Source: Leucaena leucocephala (Eukaryota; Streptophyta; Magnoliopsida; Fabales; Fabaceae). Taken from it: 64,000 bases of DNA. Under the pieces are notes generated by a model. The model did not search any database and was not told where the DNA came from. It saw nothing but the letters and a program-made list of their open reading frames with translations. A program made the position numbers and the translations under genes. The stretch spans positions 12,852,001-12,916,000 of the forward strand of contig CM073550.1 of assembly GCA_037074615.1 (NCBI GenBank), given 5' to 3'. Shown here piece by piece: positions 23,041-36,057 of this stretch (its first letter is position 1; each line of letters begins with the position of its first letter).

Positions 23041-24802
23041 ATTCTATTTCTAAATATTCAAGTAAATGATTAATCAAATTAAAGTTTTGTAAATAGAATG
23101 TCTCCATAATGCTTTTTTTAATTGGGTGAAAATTTGAATATTAGTCTTCCCATTTTTTTATGAATATAATTGGTCAACTACTAGAACAAGTGCTCTTTTT
23201 TTTTTCATATACACCGGAATACACTAGATCAAGTATTCATTGTGTAGAGTTTTGTGTCACTTGAGTGCCTTTTTATTTTTTGTAATCTAGTTAAATTCAT
23301 TCTTATAAAGAAAATAATACAAGTTTAAATATCAAAAAAAATATTTATTAGGATAAGCGAAAACCTTTCGATGAGTTGGAAGCTTAAAAAAAAAAAATTA
23401 GTCGCAAGCCTCAAATAATGTAAGATACCCTTGATAATTTACCAAAAAAATTATGGTTTTTACACTTAAAAGATAAATGTCTATAATTAATCAAATTATG
23501 AAGGTTCAATTCAAACAAAATCAATTACATGAACCTGATCTAAATTGAGTTAATATTATAAGAATTTGTGGATTCATTTTTTTTATTATAACTCATCTTT
23601 TTGGAAAAAAAAAATAGGCACTATAACTTAGTTTTCGACATGTTTATATATGACCACATAAGTTATCTTAAATTTTCCATCAAATTAGTTATTTAAACAC
23701 TTGCTACCTAAACATCTGTCACTGCATTAATTACGAGTATGACTATGCCAATACAATTTTTATCCGGAATTTGTATGCATTTATTTGTAATTAATTAAAT
23801 TTATTTATTTCTTTTTTTTATGAATTGAATTTGTATAAATATATTAGGGTTAAAATGTAAATTTACTCAAGAAATTTTTGTTCAATATTACTTTGTAGAT
23901 TTTAAAACATAACAATATTGCTCTACCCTATTAAAAAGTTGATATTGATAGTTAATATCTTAAGAGTAAGAGGTAATATTATTCTATTTTAATACCTCTT
24001 AGACAATTTTGAACTAAAAATAAACTTTTAGGATAATATTGTTCCTGCGGAAAGACTTCATAATCATATTTGTCCCTTAACCCAATATATTATACTCCTC
24101 TAGTTTTTAATATAGGACCCAATTTAAAAATAGATATTAATTTTAAATATAAAATTTCTTTTTCATATTTTTTTATTTTTTCTTAAATTACCTATATCGA
24201 TACTCTCTCAATAATAATTAAGTAAGAGGGGAAAATATTGAGTTAAGGAATGTAGTTGGGATATTTTAAAAAAAATATTATATTAACTAATTTAACTAAA
24301 TTTTTTAATATAATTAAATTAGTTAAATAAATTTTATATTAATAATATTATTAGAAATATTTTATTTACCGAGAGGTCATGGGGAGGAAGGGGTGGCTAA
24401 GTAGGTGCTTCCAATTTCCAATTTATTAATGCAATCAGGTACTATTTTTATTCTATTTTTTTTATAAAAAAATTAGATAAGTTAACTCACAAGAAAACTC
24501 ATTAAGATTTGAAAGAATGGCTTCTAATTTTTTTGTAAATTATATGCTAACTAGATCTTTGTATTGATGATGAAATTTAAAAATAAAATATGAACCACAT
24601 TCTCATCGACAAAACTATGAAATGATAATACAATCAATATTTTTTTTTATTCGCTCAAACATAAGTCAGGCTTAAACTATAATTGACTTATTTTTTACCC
24701 ATAACTTTTTAATTTTTATTCTATTTGAATTTGGATATTCCTTCAAATAAAACTATTATGACCTATCGTTTATGGTTTCAGTTAGCGAAAGGATGACACA
24801 AA
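23040..24802. other. AT-rich intergenic stretch
   Basis: No gene seen. A degenerate MITE-like segment starts near 24092 (ACTCCTCTAGTTTTTAATAT) and fades out by about 24370. Confidence 0.5.
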
Positions 24803-24997
24803 TAATAAAAAAGCTAATCTAAAATGAATATTACTCAATGTATTACATCCTACACAAATGTAATTACAAGGCCTCTATATTTATAGGCCTAATGGTTACA
24901 ATAGAATACCTAATACCAGTAACAAATATATAACTAGCTAATTATACATACCTAATAGAAATGAATATAATAATTAAATAATCACTTATTTATAACA
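24803..24997 (-). repeat. 3' LTR of second copia element
   Basis: 195-bp LTR matching 29595-29807 over its whole length apart from a length difference in the middle. The terminal TG has become TA. Confidence 0.85.
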
Positions 24998-26655
24998 CTC
25001 CCCTTCAAGCTAACAACTCTATATTCACAAGTACCTAGCTTGCTAAGGATATAAACATGCTGAGGTTCACCCAAAACCTTTGTAAGCATGTCAGCTAAAT
25101 TATCAAACAACCTAATGTATTGAAAAACAATCATTCCTTTTAGTAACCTTTCATGCACAAAATGACAGTCCACTTTAATGCGCTTAGTTCTTTCATGGAA
25201 TACAAGATTCGTAACAATATGAACAACTACTTTATTGTCACAAAACACTTTAATCGGTTCAATATTACTAATTTGTAGCTCCTTGAACAGCCCATCTAGC
25301 AAAGTAATTTCAGATGCTGCCTTAGCTAGTGCTCTATATTCAGCTTCTGGTAATAATGCAAAAAATGTTTTTTGTTTCTTGGATTTCAAAGATATCAAAG
25401 ATCCTCCTAATTTGACCAAAAAACCGGTAGTGGATTGTCTTGTGTCTTTACAAGCTGCATGGTTTGAATTGTAGTAGCATTCCAAGCTTATAAGGTTGGA
25501 AGCTGACAAAAATACGCCTCATCCTGCAATGTCTCTCAAGTATTTCACCAACCGCAATGCCGCCTTCATGTGAGACTCCTTAGGGTGATGCGTAAATTGG
25601 CTTAATACCTGTACACAATAAGTAACATCACGACGAGTCAATGTCAAATACATAAACTTACCAACAATCCTCTTATATAAGCTAGGATCTTTTAGGTAGT
25701 GATCAGTCTCCTTTTCATTAGGTTCTGCATATTCTTCCTCCTTAGGAGGTTCCTTTATGAGCCTGAAATGTTACTCCATTGGGGTCAAAGCAACCTCACT
25801 TTCTCAATTCCAACTTCAGCCACCAATTCATTTATATATTTCCTTTGATTTAGAAGTATCCCTTATGGAGATCTCAAGACTTCCAAACCAAGAAAATATT
25901 TCATTATTCCTATATCTTTAATCTTGAAGTTTTGTTGCTAATAGCTCTTAACTTCATCTATGGAACTCTTATCCGAACATGTTATCATTAGATCATCCAT
26001 ATATGCTAAAACATAGACAACATGATTGTTAATAGATTTCTGAAAAAGAGCATCATCATATTTGCTTTGTTCAAAACCACTATCAGTTAAAGCTTGGGTT
26101 AATTTTACATTCTATTATGTAGCGGCTTGTTTCAGCCCACAGAAAGACTTTTGTAGTTTACAAACTTGCAAACCACCATTTTTACCTTTTCTTTTAAAAC
26201 CTTGAGGGATGGTCATATAGACCTCCCAATATAAATCTCCCTATAAGAATGCATTTTGAATATCCATTTGACAAATAATCCAATCATTTACAACGACCAC
26301 TGTAAGTAGTATATGAATAGTAATAATTTTAACAAGAGAAAATGTCTTTTAGAAATCTATCCCTACCTCTAGCTTTAAGCTTCTCTAAAGATCCATCCGA
26401 TTTATATTTAGCCTTGAATACCCATCTGGATCCTATAGATCTCTTTCCTTTAGGTAAATAAACTATTGTCCATGTTTTATTTTCTTCTAAAGCTTTCATT
26501 TCATATTGAATTGCCTTAACCCTCCTAGGATCTCTAATTACTTCCTCATACGTATCCAGTTCTATTTCTCTGTCTATGCATGATAAGAAAGTTTTACATG
26601 AGGAGGATAAATCACTCAAAATAACATATTCAGTCAAGGCAATGTTATTAATCAA
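24982..26655 (-). pseudogene. copia RT / RNase H remnant (second element)
   Basis: 26329-26655 encodes the start of RT (AIQYEMKALEENKTW, SIGSRWVFKAKY). The polymerase box at about 25990-26015 reads YMDD instead of the usual copia YVDD. 24982-25509 is an open RNase H segment with the acidic residues in LLPEAEYRAL and VFCDNKV and the RTKRIKVDCHFV motif, ending close to the polypurine tract. Frameshifts separate the two parts. Confidence 0.85.
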
Positions 26656-27015
26656 ATATAATTTAAGAATATTAGCAGAAAAAGAATTAGGGAAAGAAGA
26701 TTTCTCACATATGTAATATTTTATCCATAAAGGAGGTCGCCTTTCTCTAGAAGTCTAGGACAAAACTTGATCATTTTGTGGGACAAAATGTTGTTGCTGG
26801 TTGGGTTGTGGTTTTGGTTACTAGTTATTGGGTCTAGGAATATTATTTCTTAAAAATTCAAGCGAAGGAAGTTGGTGTCGTGCGCCCTATTATCAATCAA
26901 GAATGGGTATATATATCTTCTAAGAACTCCCCCTGAATCCTGTTTGATCATATCCTGAAAAGGAAACCTTGTTTTGAAGAAAATAACATCCCTAGACACT
27001 ATTAAGACTTGTTAT

Positions 27016-28027
27016 TCACATCATATAGTAAATATTCCTTTTGAATTGTTGGATAGCCAAGCAAAATACAAGGGTCAGCTTTAGCTTGGAATTATTATAA
27101 TTATGTAATCCTTTTGCATAGGCAAGGCATCCAAAAACTTTTAAATGAGACAAATAAGGAGTTACATTATAGAGAATTTCATAAGGTTTTGTATGTTTTA
27201 AAACCTTTGAAGGGGTTCTATTTATCAAATAGGATAAAGTTCTTATAGCTTCACCCCATAATTTAATAGGTAGGTTAGAATGAAACAATCGATATACAAA
27301 CATCAAGTAATGTCTATACTTTCTTTCAACAACTCTATTTTGTTGGGTGTGGAAGGACATGATCTTTGATGAGTTATAGCTTTGCCATTAAGGAAACTTT
27401 TAACTTCTTGATTCGCAAACTCAGTACCGTTGTCAGTTCTTATTGCTTTGATTTTAGTAGAGAATTGATTTTCAACAAAGGCTATAAAGGTTTTCATGCA
27501 TCTTACATACTCAGATTTCAAAAACATCAAGAAAATCCAAGTATGTCTAGAAAAATACCCACAATAGTCAAAAACTAGAGAAAGCATCGATGTGTTAGGG
27601 TCCTATATGGTACCCAAACATCTATGTGAAGCAATTGGAAATAAAATGAAGATTGTGAAAAACTAATGGAAAAGACAATCTTGGTTGTTTTAGCTTGAAT
27701 GCATATCTCATATTTATTATTTTTGTCATGAATATGAGATTTGGGACATTTAATCAAGTCATATTGTACATAAGGAATACATCTAATTTTATCTATATGA
27801 GCATGTCTTATCCTATAATGCCAAAGACTAACCTTATTAACACTTTTATTCTGAGATACATTTATGAAAACATGATTTATTCTTCTATCATGTGGGGTAA
27901 GCAAGCATAGTCCTCCTGAAAGTTTACCAATCCCTCTGATCATTCCATTTACCATGTCTTGCAAAATACATAAATTAGGCCAGAAGGCGGCAACACACTG
28001 ATTTTTGAGGGCCAACTTGCTTACCAA
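27016..28027 (-). pseudogene. copia integrase remnant (second element)
   Basis: Three overlapping open segments. 27575-28027 holds the pre-integrase zinc-binding region (LWHYRIRHAHIDKI ... YEICIQAKTTK, with one Cys of the CX2C pair changed to Tyr). 27303-27587 holds the core (HTWIFLMFLKSEY, RTDNGTEF). 27016-27360 holds the C-terminal region (YLINRTPSKVLKHTKPYE, HLKVFGCLAYA). Frames change between segments. Confidence 0.85.
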
Positions 28028-28171
28028 AATTAAATTACAGCAAAACTCTTTAGCTTATAAAACATTTTGAAGAGATATCTCATGGAAAATATTTATTGTT
28101 CCTATATGTGTCACATGTATCTTTTGTCCGTTAGGAATTCTAACAATTTTAGGTGGTCCTCTATGCAGAAT

Positions 28172-28465
28172 TTATGAGTCTAACATATTAATAGAATTTA
28201 CTATATGGCAACTAGCTCCTGAATCTAATATACAATCAGTAGATAAAAAAGAAGAATACATACCTGGGGTAGCTTCCCGGATGCTCACAGCAACCTCATT
28301 AGTCAGCATCACATTGTAGCATCTCAAGTATCTTCTCATATTGATCAGAAGTAAACATAGCATGTTACAGTGAAGGGTCCTGATAATCTTGATGAACCCG
28401 TGCTGCCTTAACAGAGTCATCAACAGAGGCTTGATTTGTTTGGTCATCTTGTTTCTTCCCAACAT
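28172..28465 (-). pseudogene. copia protease remnant (second element)
   Basis: Contains CILDSGASCHIV, the intact D-S-G-A active-site motif of the copia retropepsin. It lacks continuity with gag and integrase because of frameshifts. Confidence 0.82.
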
Positions 28466-28479
28466 TTAGGGGGAAACCA

Positions 28480-29305
28480 ATGAGATGGTAGCAATTTTTT
28501 CTCTGATGTCCTCGTTTATTATAGTGAAAGCATATGACATCTTGATAGCTACCTCTGTTCTACCTCAACCACCTCAACCTCCTCTTATAGCAATGTTAGC
28601 CAAGATATTACTATCAGATATAGGAGCAACAGGAGGATAACTAAGGAGCCGTTGAGATTCTCCGTGAGAAGAAGAAGCTTGATTGGTAGAAGGCATCGGG
28701 ATCATGAGGATTATCTTACTCCTTACTTGCTAGTATGACTCATTAAGGCCAACCAAAAACTAAATAAGACGTTGCTCTTGTGAAATTCTTACATAGCATT
28801 GTCATAATGACAATCAAGAATAGGGATTATTGCTGAGTACTCGTCCTATAACTCCCTCAACTTAGTATAGTAGGTAGACACTGACATACTTCCTTGACTA
28901 AAAAATAATTTCTTGATGAGGAAAGAAAATCTTTGCACTGTCTATTTTCTTAAAATGTTCTTGTAAATCAAGCCAAACCAGATGAGAGTTACGAGAGAAA
29001 ACAATACCATTTGATATCTCTTTGTCGACAGAATTTATGAGCCAAGAAAGAACCACTAAGTTTCAATGATCCCACTATTCTGAGAGATGCTTTTCTTGCA
29101 CCATTCGGGTATAGATGCCTTTAACGAACCCTAGCTTGTTCTTGGCATGAAGAGCAAATTTACTGGCGTGGCTCCATATTAGATAGTTCTGGCAACCAAT
29201 CAGAAGTTGAGGAACTAGGGTCACGGCCTGAGTATCGGCCGGATGAGGATATAGAGGGTGATTGTAGTCAAATCCAGAAAGTTTGTTGGTCATGGCAGAA
29301 ATCAT
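28480..29305 (-). pseudogene. copia gag remnant (second element)
   Basis: The N-terminus at 29075-29305 carries NHPLYPHPADTQ and QNYLIWSHASKFAL, diagnostic of plant copia Retrotran_gag_3. The middle part is frameshifted. A zinc-knuckle relic at about 28490-28545 reads CFHYNKRGHQRKNC, in which the second Cys of CX2CX4HX4C has become Tyr. Confidence 0.82.
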
Positions 29306-29594
29306 AGTGGAGGTAAAAGATCAAGGAAAAATCTGACCAAAAATAAAAAAACTTGAAACATTGAACAAGAACGCTGAGAATATTGAAGCGAATCGATGGC
29401 CATGATGAGAGATTGATGGCAAGGAAGAAGAAATTCTTAGCGATGAGACGACGGAGGGGAATCTTGAGTGTACAAGGTGGAATAGATCTTCGTGTTTTAT
29501 CTTCGGAGCTGCTTCTTGATTGCACTCCGTGAAAGATATTTTGGGCCTTGTTTCTTGATTATTGGCCTAAGAGCACAAGCCTGCTCTAGTACCA

Positions 29595-29807
29595 TGATAA
29601 AAGGCTAATCTAAAATAAATATTACTCAATGTATTCCATACTACACAAATGTAATTACTAGGCCTTTATATTTATAGGCCTAATGGTTACAACATAAGGC
29701 CTAATGGTTACAACATAAGGCCTAATGCAATAAAAATATATAACTAATTAATTGCACATACTTAATAGAAATGAATATAATAATTAAATAGCCACTTATT
29801 TATAACA
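29595..29807 (-). repeat. 5' LTR of second copia element
   Basis: 213-bp LTR starting TG and ending CA. It is longer than its partner because a 21-bp unit, GGCCTAATGGTTACAACATA plus A, is present twice in tandem (29677-29697 and 29698-29718) with a partial third copy. Confidence 0.88.
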
Positions 29808-30331
29808 ATATGCAACTATTTTGAGCGTATTCAATCATTAAGAAGTACACTTTTATTGTAGTTTCAGTTATAGTATTTGGGGACGCATCTTTACTCCTAG
29901 GTATCTAGGTTTATGCCTGAGAGTAATTGATGGTTCACCCTATTCAACATTAATATCGACTATGAGGAAGAGAAATTTCACCTTTCCCTTAGATCGTGCA
30001 TGAGTTTACCCAATTCTAAAAAAATTTGTAGCACAAAAAAAACTATTATGTATTGTAAATATTTTTCTTAAAAAATTATATACTCTATATAAAAATAATA
30101 CAATTTGTTAGAATTTATATACTCTATATACAACGGTTGGAAATTGAACACCAATTATTTTATTAAAGGACAAAAGCTTCTACTAATCACTCGTGCCAAC
30201 TTAAATTGATTTGTTTTAATTAAAATTAAATTTATTTTTTTAAAATATTTGGATGAAATGACTCATTGCAAGACGATCTCCAATTACAGCTTAATCTCTC
30301 TACAAAAAATCGCTAGAGTCTTATATTAAAA

Positions 30332-30686
30332 TGTTATAAAATAAAAAAAAATATAATAGAGTTTTGGAATGAGAGAAATAAGAAGGACAAGAGAGAATTA
30401 GAGAGAAAGAATGAGTGACTATTATTCTATCTATTCAAACTTACAATTCCTTGGTACATGTCCACTATTTATAGACCATAAATCTTTAAATTCTATTACA
30501 AGAGTTACACAAAGAATAAATATACATAATTATAGAATATTATAACATTTGAAGGTTATGTATATTAATAATAGAAAACTCTCAATAAGTCATTCATTTG
30601 TAGGTTACACAGTTTTAATGTAGAATTTCAAAAGGCAATCTAGGAAGTTATGGACATCCACACTTAATATTACAATATTCATACCA
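30332..30686 (-). repeat. 3' LTR of the non-coding LTR element
   Basis: 355 bp from TGTTATAAAATAAAA to AATATTCATACCA. It aligns over its whole length with 36058-37112 when the inserted hAT-like element is removed, for example at GACTATTATTCTATC and CCACTATTTATAG. Confidence 0.85.
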
Positions 30687-33600
30687 CTCCTCCCCCTTGG
30701 GTGTTCATAAATAATGTTGTGCCTCATTAAAACCTTATTAGGAAAAATCTTGTGGGATAAAAATCTAGTGAAGAAAAAAGAACACAAAATATATTGAAGT
30801 TGCTTCGTTAAAAACCTTATCAGGGAAATCCAGTAGGATAAAATCTTAGTTAAGGAAAAAAGAGTGCAGCATGATCTTTACTTCCCTTATGATAACATCA
30901 TCTTTTCGACATCACTTTCTCAATAAAGTATACTATTTACTCAAGTAAATTATTTCTAATACTATTTTAGCTTATCTTTCTTAGTCTAATCTTACATGAT
31001 GCATTGTGATCATATATTTCTTCAAAATATTTTCTGGATATATTGAATTATCAATACACTCTTCATTTGCCCTATGCACTCAAATCTCGATTTTATTATC
31101 CATTTATGTACCTACAGGAACTTAATTTTGCTAATAAAATTTTAACATGCAATACCAACACAATAAGTAAATATAATAGAATAAATATATAAAACTTCTG
31201 GTCTATTAAATTTAATATATTTTTATAGACAAAATTATCATAGTAAAAATCTAATTATTATGAAATCCTTGGGCATTTAACTCTAGATATTTTTTTAGAT
31301 ACTTTAAGAATTTTAAATCCTTAAAAGATTATCATATAAATTTCACTATTAGTAAGCCATATGCATAATTCATAACAATATAGATTAGACGCCTATTTTA
31401 TTTTCTTATATAGCTAGACTAATAATATTTACAAAAATTATTACATCCACCACAAAATAATATTCTTCATCATATTCATCATTATCTTTATTCCATAATA
31501 ACTTTATACTTACATGTTTGGACTGCAGGTCCATAATTTTCACATATTGAAATAATATAATTATATTTTCATTATATTTTTTGCCTTTTACTTTTCCTTT
31601 TGGACAAACATTTTTTTTTATTTACTTTACATGACAGATCTATATATAATATCCTCATTTGATCACGTGATATTATTAAAATGATTATGGACAACTTTAT
31701 CTTTTCAGTTGTATTTTTTTATTTTGATATAATTTATTAATATCACTTTATTACATCTGAACCTCTTTTGAGGCTTTCAAGAGTAGTTATGTCTTAACAC
31801 TCTTCTGGAGTACCTACCTCTTTAATATGATCATCTTAATTGCATGCTCTAATATTTTTAATATTATATTTTGAACTAAGTAGCCTTTCATGCTTCAAAT
31901 ATGTCTCACTTTGATTTATATTAATTGGAACATTTTCAATTGCAATATGAGATTTAATAATCCTCATTTAAGTCAATAATCATATCTATCAGATATTTTG
32001 TAATATTTTACGAATGCAATATTTTATGAACTTCTGGTTTATACTAATATATTTGAGGATCTTATATTTGATAGTAATAATGCATTCATTTTGTTCCTAT
32101 ATTCTAGCTACTCAATTTTCCCCTCATATTAAAAAATATTTGTCGAATTACAATTAACTAATCATGTAATGTAAGTCTCCTAAATTTATTTGTTTACTTT
32201 AAAATATTCTTGTGTTTCATATAGAGACAAATAAGAAGAAAAAATTTCTTATCCAACATGTATCCCAACTTTCTTTTAATAGCTATTTTTGTGTATTATG
32301 GTGTATCAATAAAAATAAAAATTACACATTTAAAAATATCTGACTCCTAACCAAAAGCAAATTTTATTGGGAGAATTTTATTGTCTTGATGTGTATTTAC
32401 TATGTCAAATCAAATATGCCAATATTAAAATAAAAATCTTATTCTCATAAGCATCGATCCAGCTATTCATGGAGGCATTATTAAATAATTTTGTTAATAT
32501 ATAATTTTACTAGCATCAGAGAATATTTTTAGGATCACATATTATAGAAATTGTGTACTTAACATAATGATTTATTTAAATAATCTTGTAAACTTCTGAT
32601 TACAAACTCATAATAATCACACATGTAACCATCTTATAGGTACATCTATCAAATTTAGTAAATATTTGTATGGATTATAAGATATTTAAATGGGCCCATA
32701 TAATAGATTTTGATTTATTTCCATAATGTAAAAATCCATTTGATCAATTTTGTTTGAGAACAAGAAAAACATATTATTTCTTAAATTTTATAATATGTTA
32801 GCTATTATGAAGAATCTTGTGGTTCTTCAATGGATGTCAATACATAATATTCAATAATTTATTATATCATATGTATGATTTATTATGATCAAACAAATCA
32901 TGCCAATAATAAATTTATTTGGATCAGTAAACTTTTAGTTTACTTTAGCCAACAATAAACTTTTCAATTTTTATAACATATGACTGATTTATAATCTTAA
33001 TATGACATCTATTTTTAGGAGATCAATTTGAATTTTATGAATATTTTAGCAGAATTTTATAAAATATTAGCTCACACTAGTATATTAACAATTTCTCTCT
33101 CAAGTATGAGTCATATAAACATGTTTTTATTTTTTATATATTTCACCTCGAAGTTCACGTACTTCCCATCAAATATATAATCTAGAATTTCAATATAATT
33201 GGGCTATCAACTATAAAATCCTTCTAAAATATAATAATTATTAATTATTTAGATCTATTTTATACCCAATATAATTTAAAAATAATATTATAAATAAATT
33301 TAGTTTATTTCAAGAGAGCTAACCATGGCAGAAAAGAGTTTAATTAAAATTTAAATGAATTTTACCATAATTATCAAAAGATTTTTTTTATAATATAAAT
33401 AAAGTAATATGATATATACATATGCAAAATAAAACTTATTGTGATAATATACAAATATTATGCACATCCCTTTAAAGGGGAAGACTATGTAGTTAATATA
33501 ACTTGAATCAATCCTCAGAAATTTTTCCTAGAGTCCTCAGATGTATATGAAAATGTTAATAAAAATATGGTGAGACAAATGTCTTAGTAACCATAAATTC

Positions 33601-36057
33601 TACTAATTATGCATACTAACATGTACTTATGAGATGTCAAGAGGGACCTCACAAAGTATAATATATATAATAACATATTATTATAATAAAATCAAATGAA
33701 TAACCTACTCAAGTTCTTCCCCTTAAATAAACCAAAACGCCATATTCCCGCCAATCGAATCCAATGGCTAGTGATAACTGACCACTTAAAAGCTAACCGA
33801 TCAAGTGGTATGGATAGGACAAAATCCACAGAGAACCTAACTAGATTATGGATTCATTTCCCTCGATAAATAGGTAGATGTGTCGTAGCCCCGCGATAAA
33901 TAGGTGGAGGTGTCGTAGCCCCGCGATAAACTGGTGGGACAAAAATCAACAATCAAGCTGTAATAGAGGCTATACCACATGGTAAAAATATAACTCAATA
34001 ATCACACATCCCTAATATATAATTCTCAAAATAATCATATTAATCAAAATTTCAATAACTTGATAAATATCACAAAAAGGGTTTGTCTCAAGATAATTTT
34101 CTTCAAATTCTAATATCAATATATAACAAGTTTATAATCTCAACTTAAACTTTTTAAATTAAACTTTAAATCCCACAAGACTATTTTCAACAAAATAATC
34201 AAACAAGTTTTCTTAATATAATTATATCAATATCGATAGATTTATATATATATATATATATATATCAAATCATTCATAAATATCATATTAGCTAATATAA
34301 CGAGTAGAAAGTGGTTACTTTCTTTAGGCATAAGAAAGGGCGTGAGAGAAATAGATAAAAAAAGAAGAGTCGTATCAATAATCATGTCTGAGGAATAACT
34401 TACGGCTTTAACTCTATTTATAAATAAATTGACATAATATTACTATTCCAAAATGGCCAATAACTCTTTTTTAATTTAATCTATTTAGTTTCATATCAAA
34501 TAATTATTAATATCATAATAACAAATACTTATAATTATTTGTCTCTAAAAAATCATAATAAATTTAAATGCTAATAAAAATTAAAGATCACATACCTTTT
34601 ATGTTTATGGTAATTTCTTTTCTTTTACAATAACTCTGGGTATTTTTCTCCATAACTATTTGCCTCAAACATTATAATTACTTTTGATATTTTTTTTTAT
34701 AAAATCTTATAGTCATATTGGTGTCATCAGCAATTTTGATATTTAATTCCATTGTATTCATATATATTTGTCCACATGACTTCTAGTCACATTTTAACAT
34801 TTGCCTTTTATCCATATGATGTCCAGCCATATTATAACTTTTCCTTTTGTCTATATAACTTCTAATCATATTATAACATTTGTTCATATAGAGATATTAT
34901 TATTTCTATAATTATAATTCAGTACTAAGACAAAGTATCATTAGCTTTCAATTGTCAATTTTTTTATTGCAATGTAGTCATGGTCATTATTATTTTCTTA
35001 TAGATGTGTTTTATATTGTAATAGCATATCGTCAATTTCTCAAAATTATATACTAATTAGTCTTTAAGACTATCGCTCTTTAATTATATGATTGTCTATA
35101 AGCTAAAGACTATATCAAAAATATATTTTTTAAAAATTTATAAACTCTTTTTGGACTATTTGACATTTGAATCATTAGCCTTCAAGATTTTAATATTTAT
35201 AATTATTAAATTATCAAATTACCACAATATTTTAATCCATCATGCCATCTATTATAAGAACCACAAGATGGTCTTTTGCTAAAGAACTATCCATTATCAA
35301 AAGTGATATGATTTATAGTTATCTAATAACAAAATTAATTATATTATGACTGCTGGCAATAAAATTAAGTATATATATAGAGGAGTAATATAGAAGAGAC
35401 AAATAAATCTATTAAAACACAAATTAGTAGAGGGGAAGGAAATTAATTAGCAATATAAAAATATAGATACAATAATATAAATTAGCATAAGAATAATACT
35501 GAAACAAAATAAATTAAATAAATTCAATCTGATAATTAAATATAAAGAATAAATAAATCCAAAATCATATAAATATATCCAAACAAAGTGAACAAACCCA
35601 ATGAAATAAAGGAAACACGTAAACGACATAAATTATGTGTACGAGTCAATTATAATATTATGAGCATAAAAATAAATAATATAAAACATAACATAAAATT
35701 AAATAACAAAATAAATGATAACAAAAAGAAAAGATAAATATATATATAATATAAATAAAATCAATAAAAATAACATGAAACAATAAATAATGTAAAAATA
35801 GAAATATAAAATAACGTAGTCAACAAACAAAATAATAATATAAGATAAGATAAATATAGTTAATAAAACATTACAAAAATGATTGAAAAATAATAAATAA
35901 TATATTGAATATAATAAATATACATAAAGTTAAAATTTTATATGATAATTAAGTAAAAGAAATATCTATATAAATAGAGTATTATCATATATAAGAATAT
36001 ATGAATCTATAATAAATTTATACCTCACATTTTTTAAATAAATTCATGCTAATAACG
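30687..36057. other. Interior of the non-coding LTR element
   Basis: 5.4 kb, very AT-rich, with no supported ORF. It holds two ~80-bp imperfect direct repeats at about 30720-30875, a 30-bp tandem repeat (CGATAAATAGGT...GTAGCCCCG) at 33864-33923 with a partial third copy, an (AT)n run at 34241-34266 and loosely repeated ~50-bp motifs (ACTTCTAGTCACATTTTAAC) around 34765-34885. Confidence 0.6.
33864..33940. repeat. 30-bp tandem repeat
   Basis: Two adjacent 30-bp units, 33864-33893 and 33894-33923, differing at two positions, followed by a partial third copy. They form a GC-richer spot inside AT-rich sequence. Confidence 0.8.

Larger units (their letters stand above)
24803..29807 (-). mobile_element. 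Second Ty1/copia LTR retrotransposon, decayed
   Basis: Minus-strand copia element with diverged LTRs at 24803-24997 and 29595-29807. The primer-binding site directly inside the 5' LTR reads TGGTACTAGAGCAGG on the minus strand (about 29580-29594), a mutated form of the initiator-Met site. The polypurine tract GAAGGGGAG abuts the 3' LTR (24998-25008). Gag, protease, integrase, RT and RNase H occur in copia order, broken by many frameshifts. I found no matching target-site duplication, so the ends may have mutated or recombined. The domain wording is like that of the first element but the two copies are clearly different families or subfamilies. Confidence 0.92.

Noticed and set aside
24790..24802. 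Target-site duplication for the second copia element
   Set aside because: Bases before 24803 (ACAAA) and after 29807 (ATATG) do not match; no duplication can be claimed.
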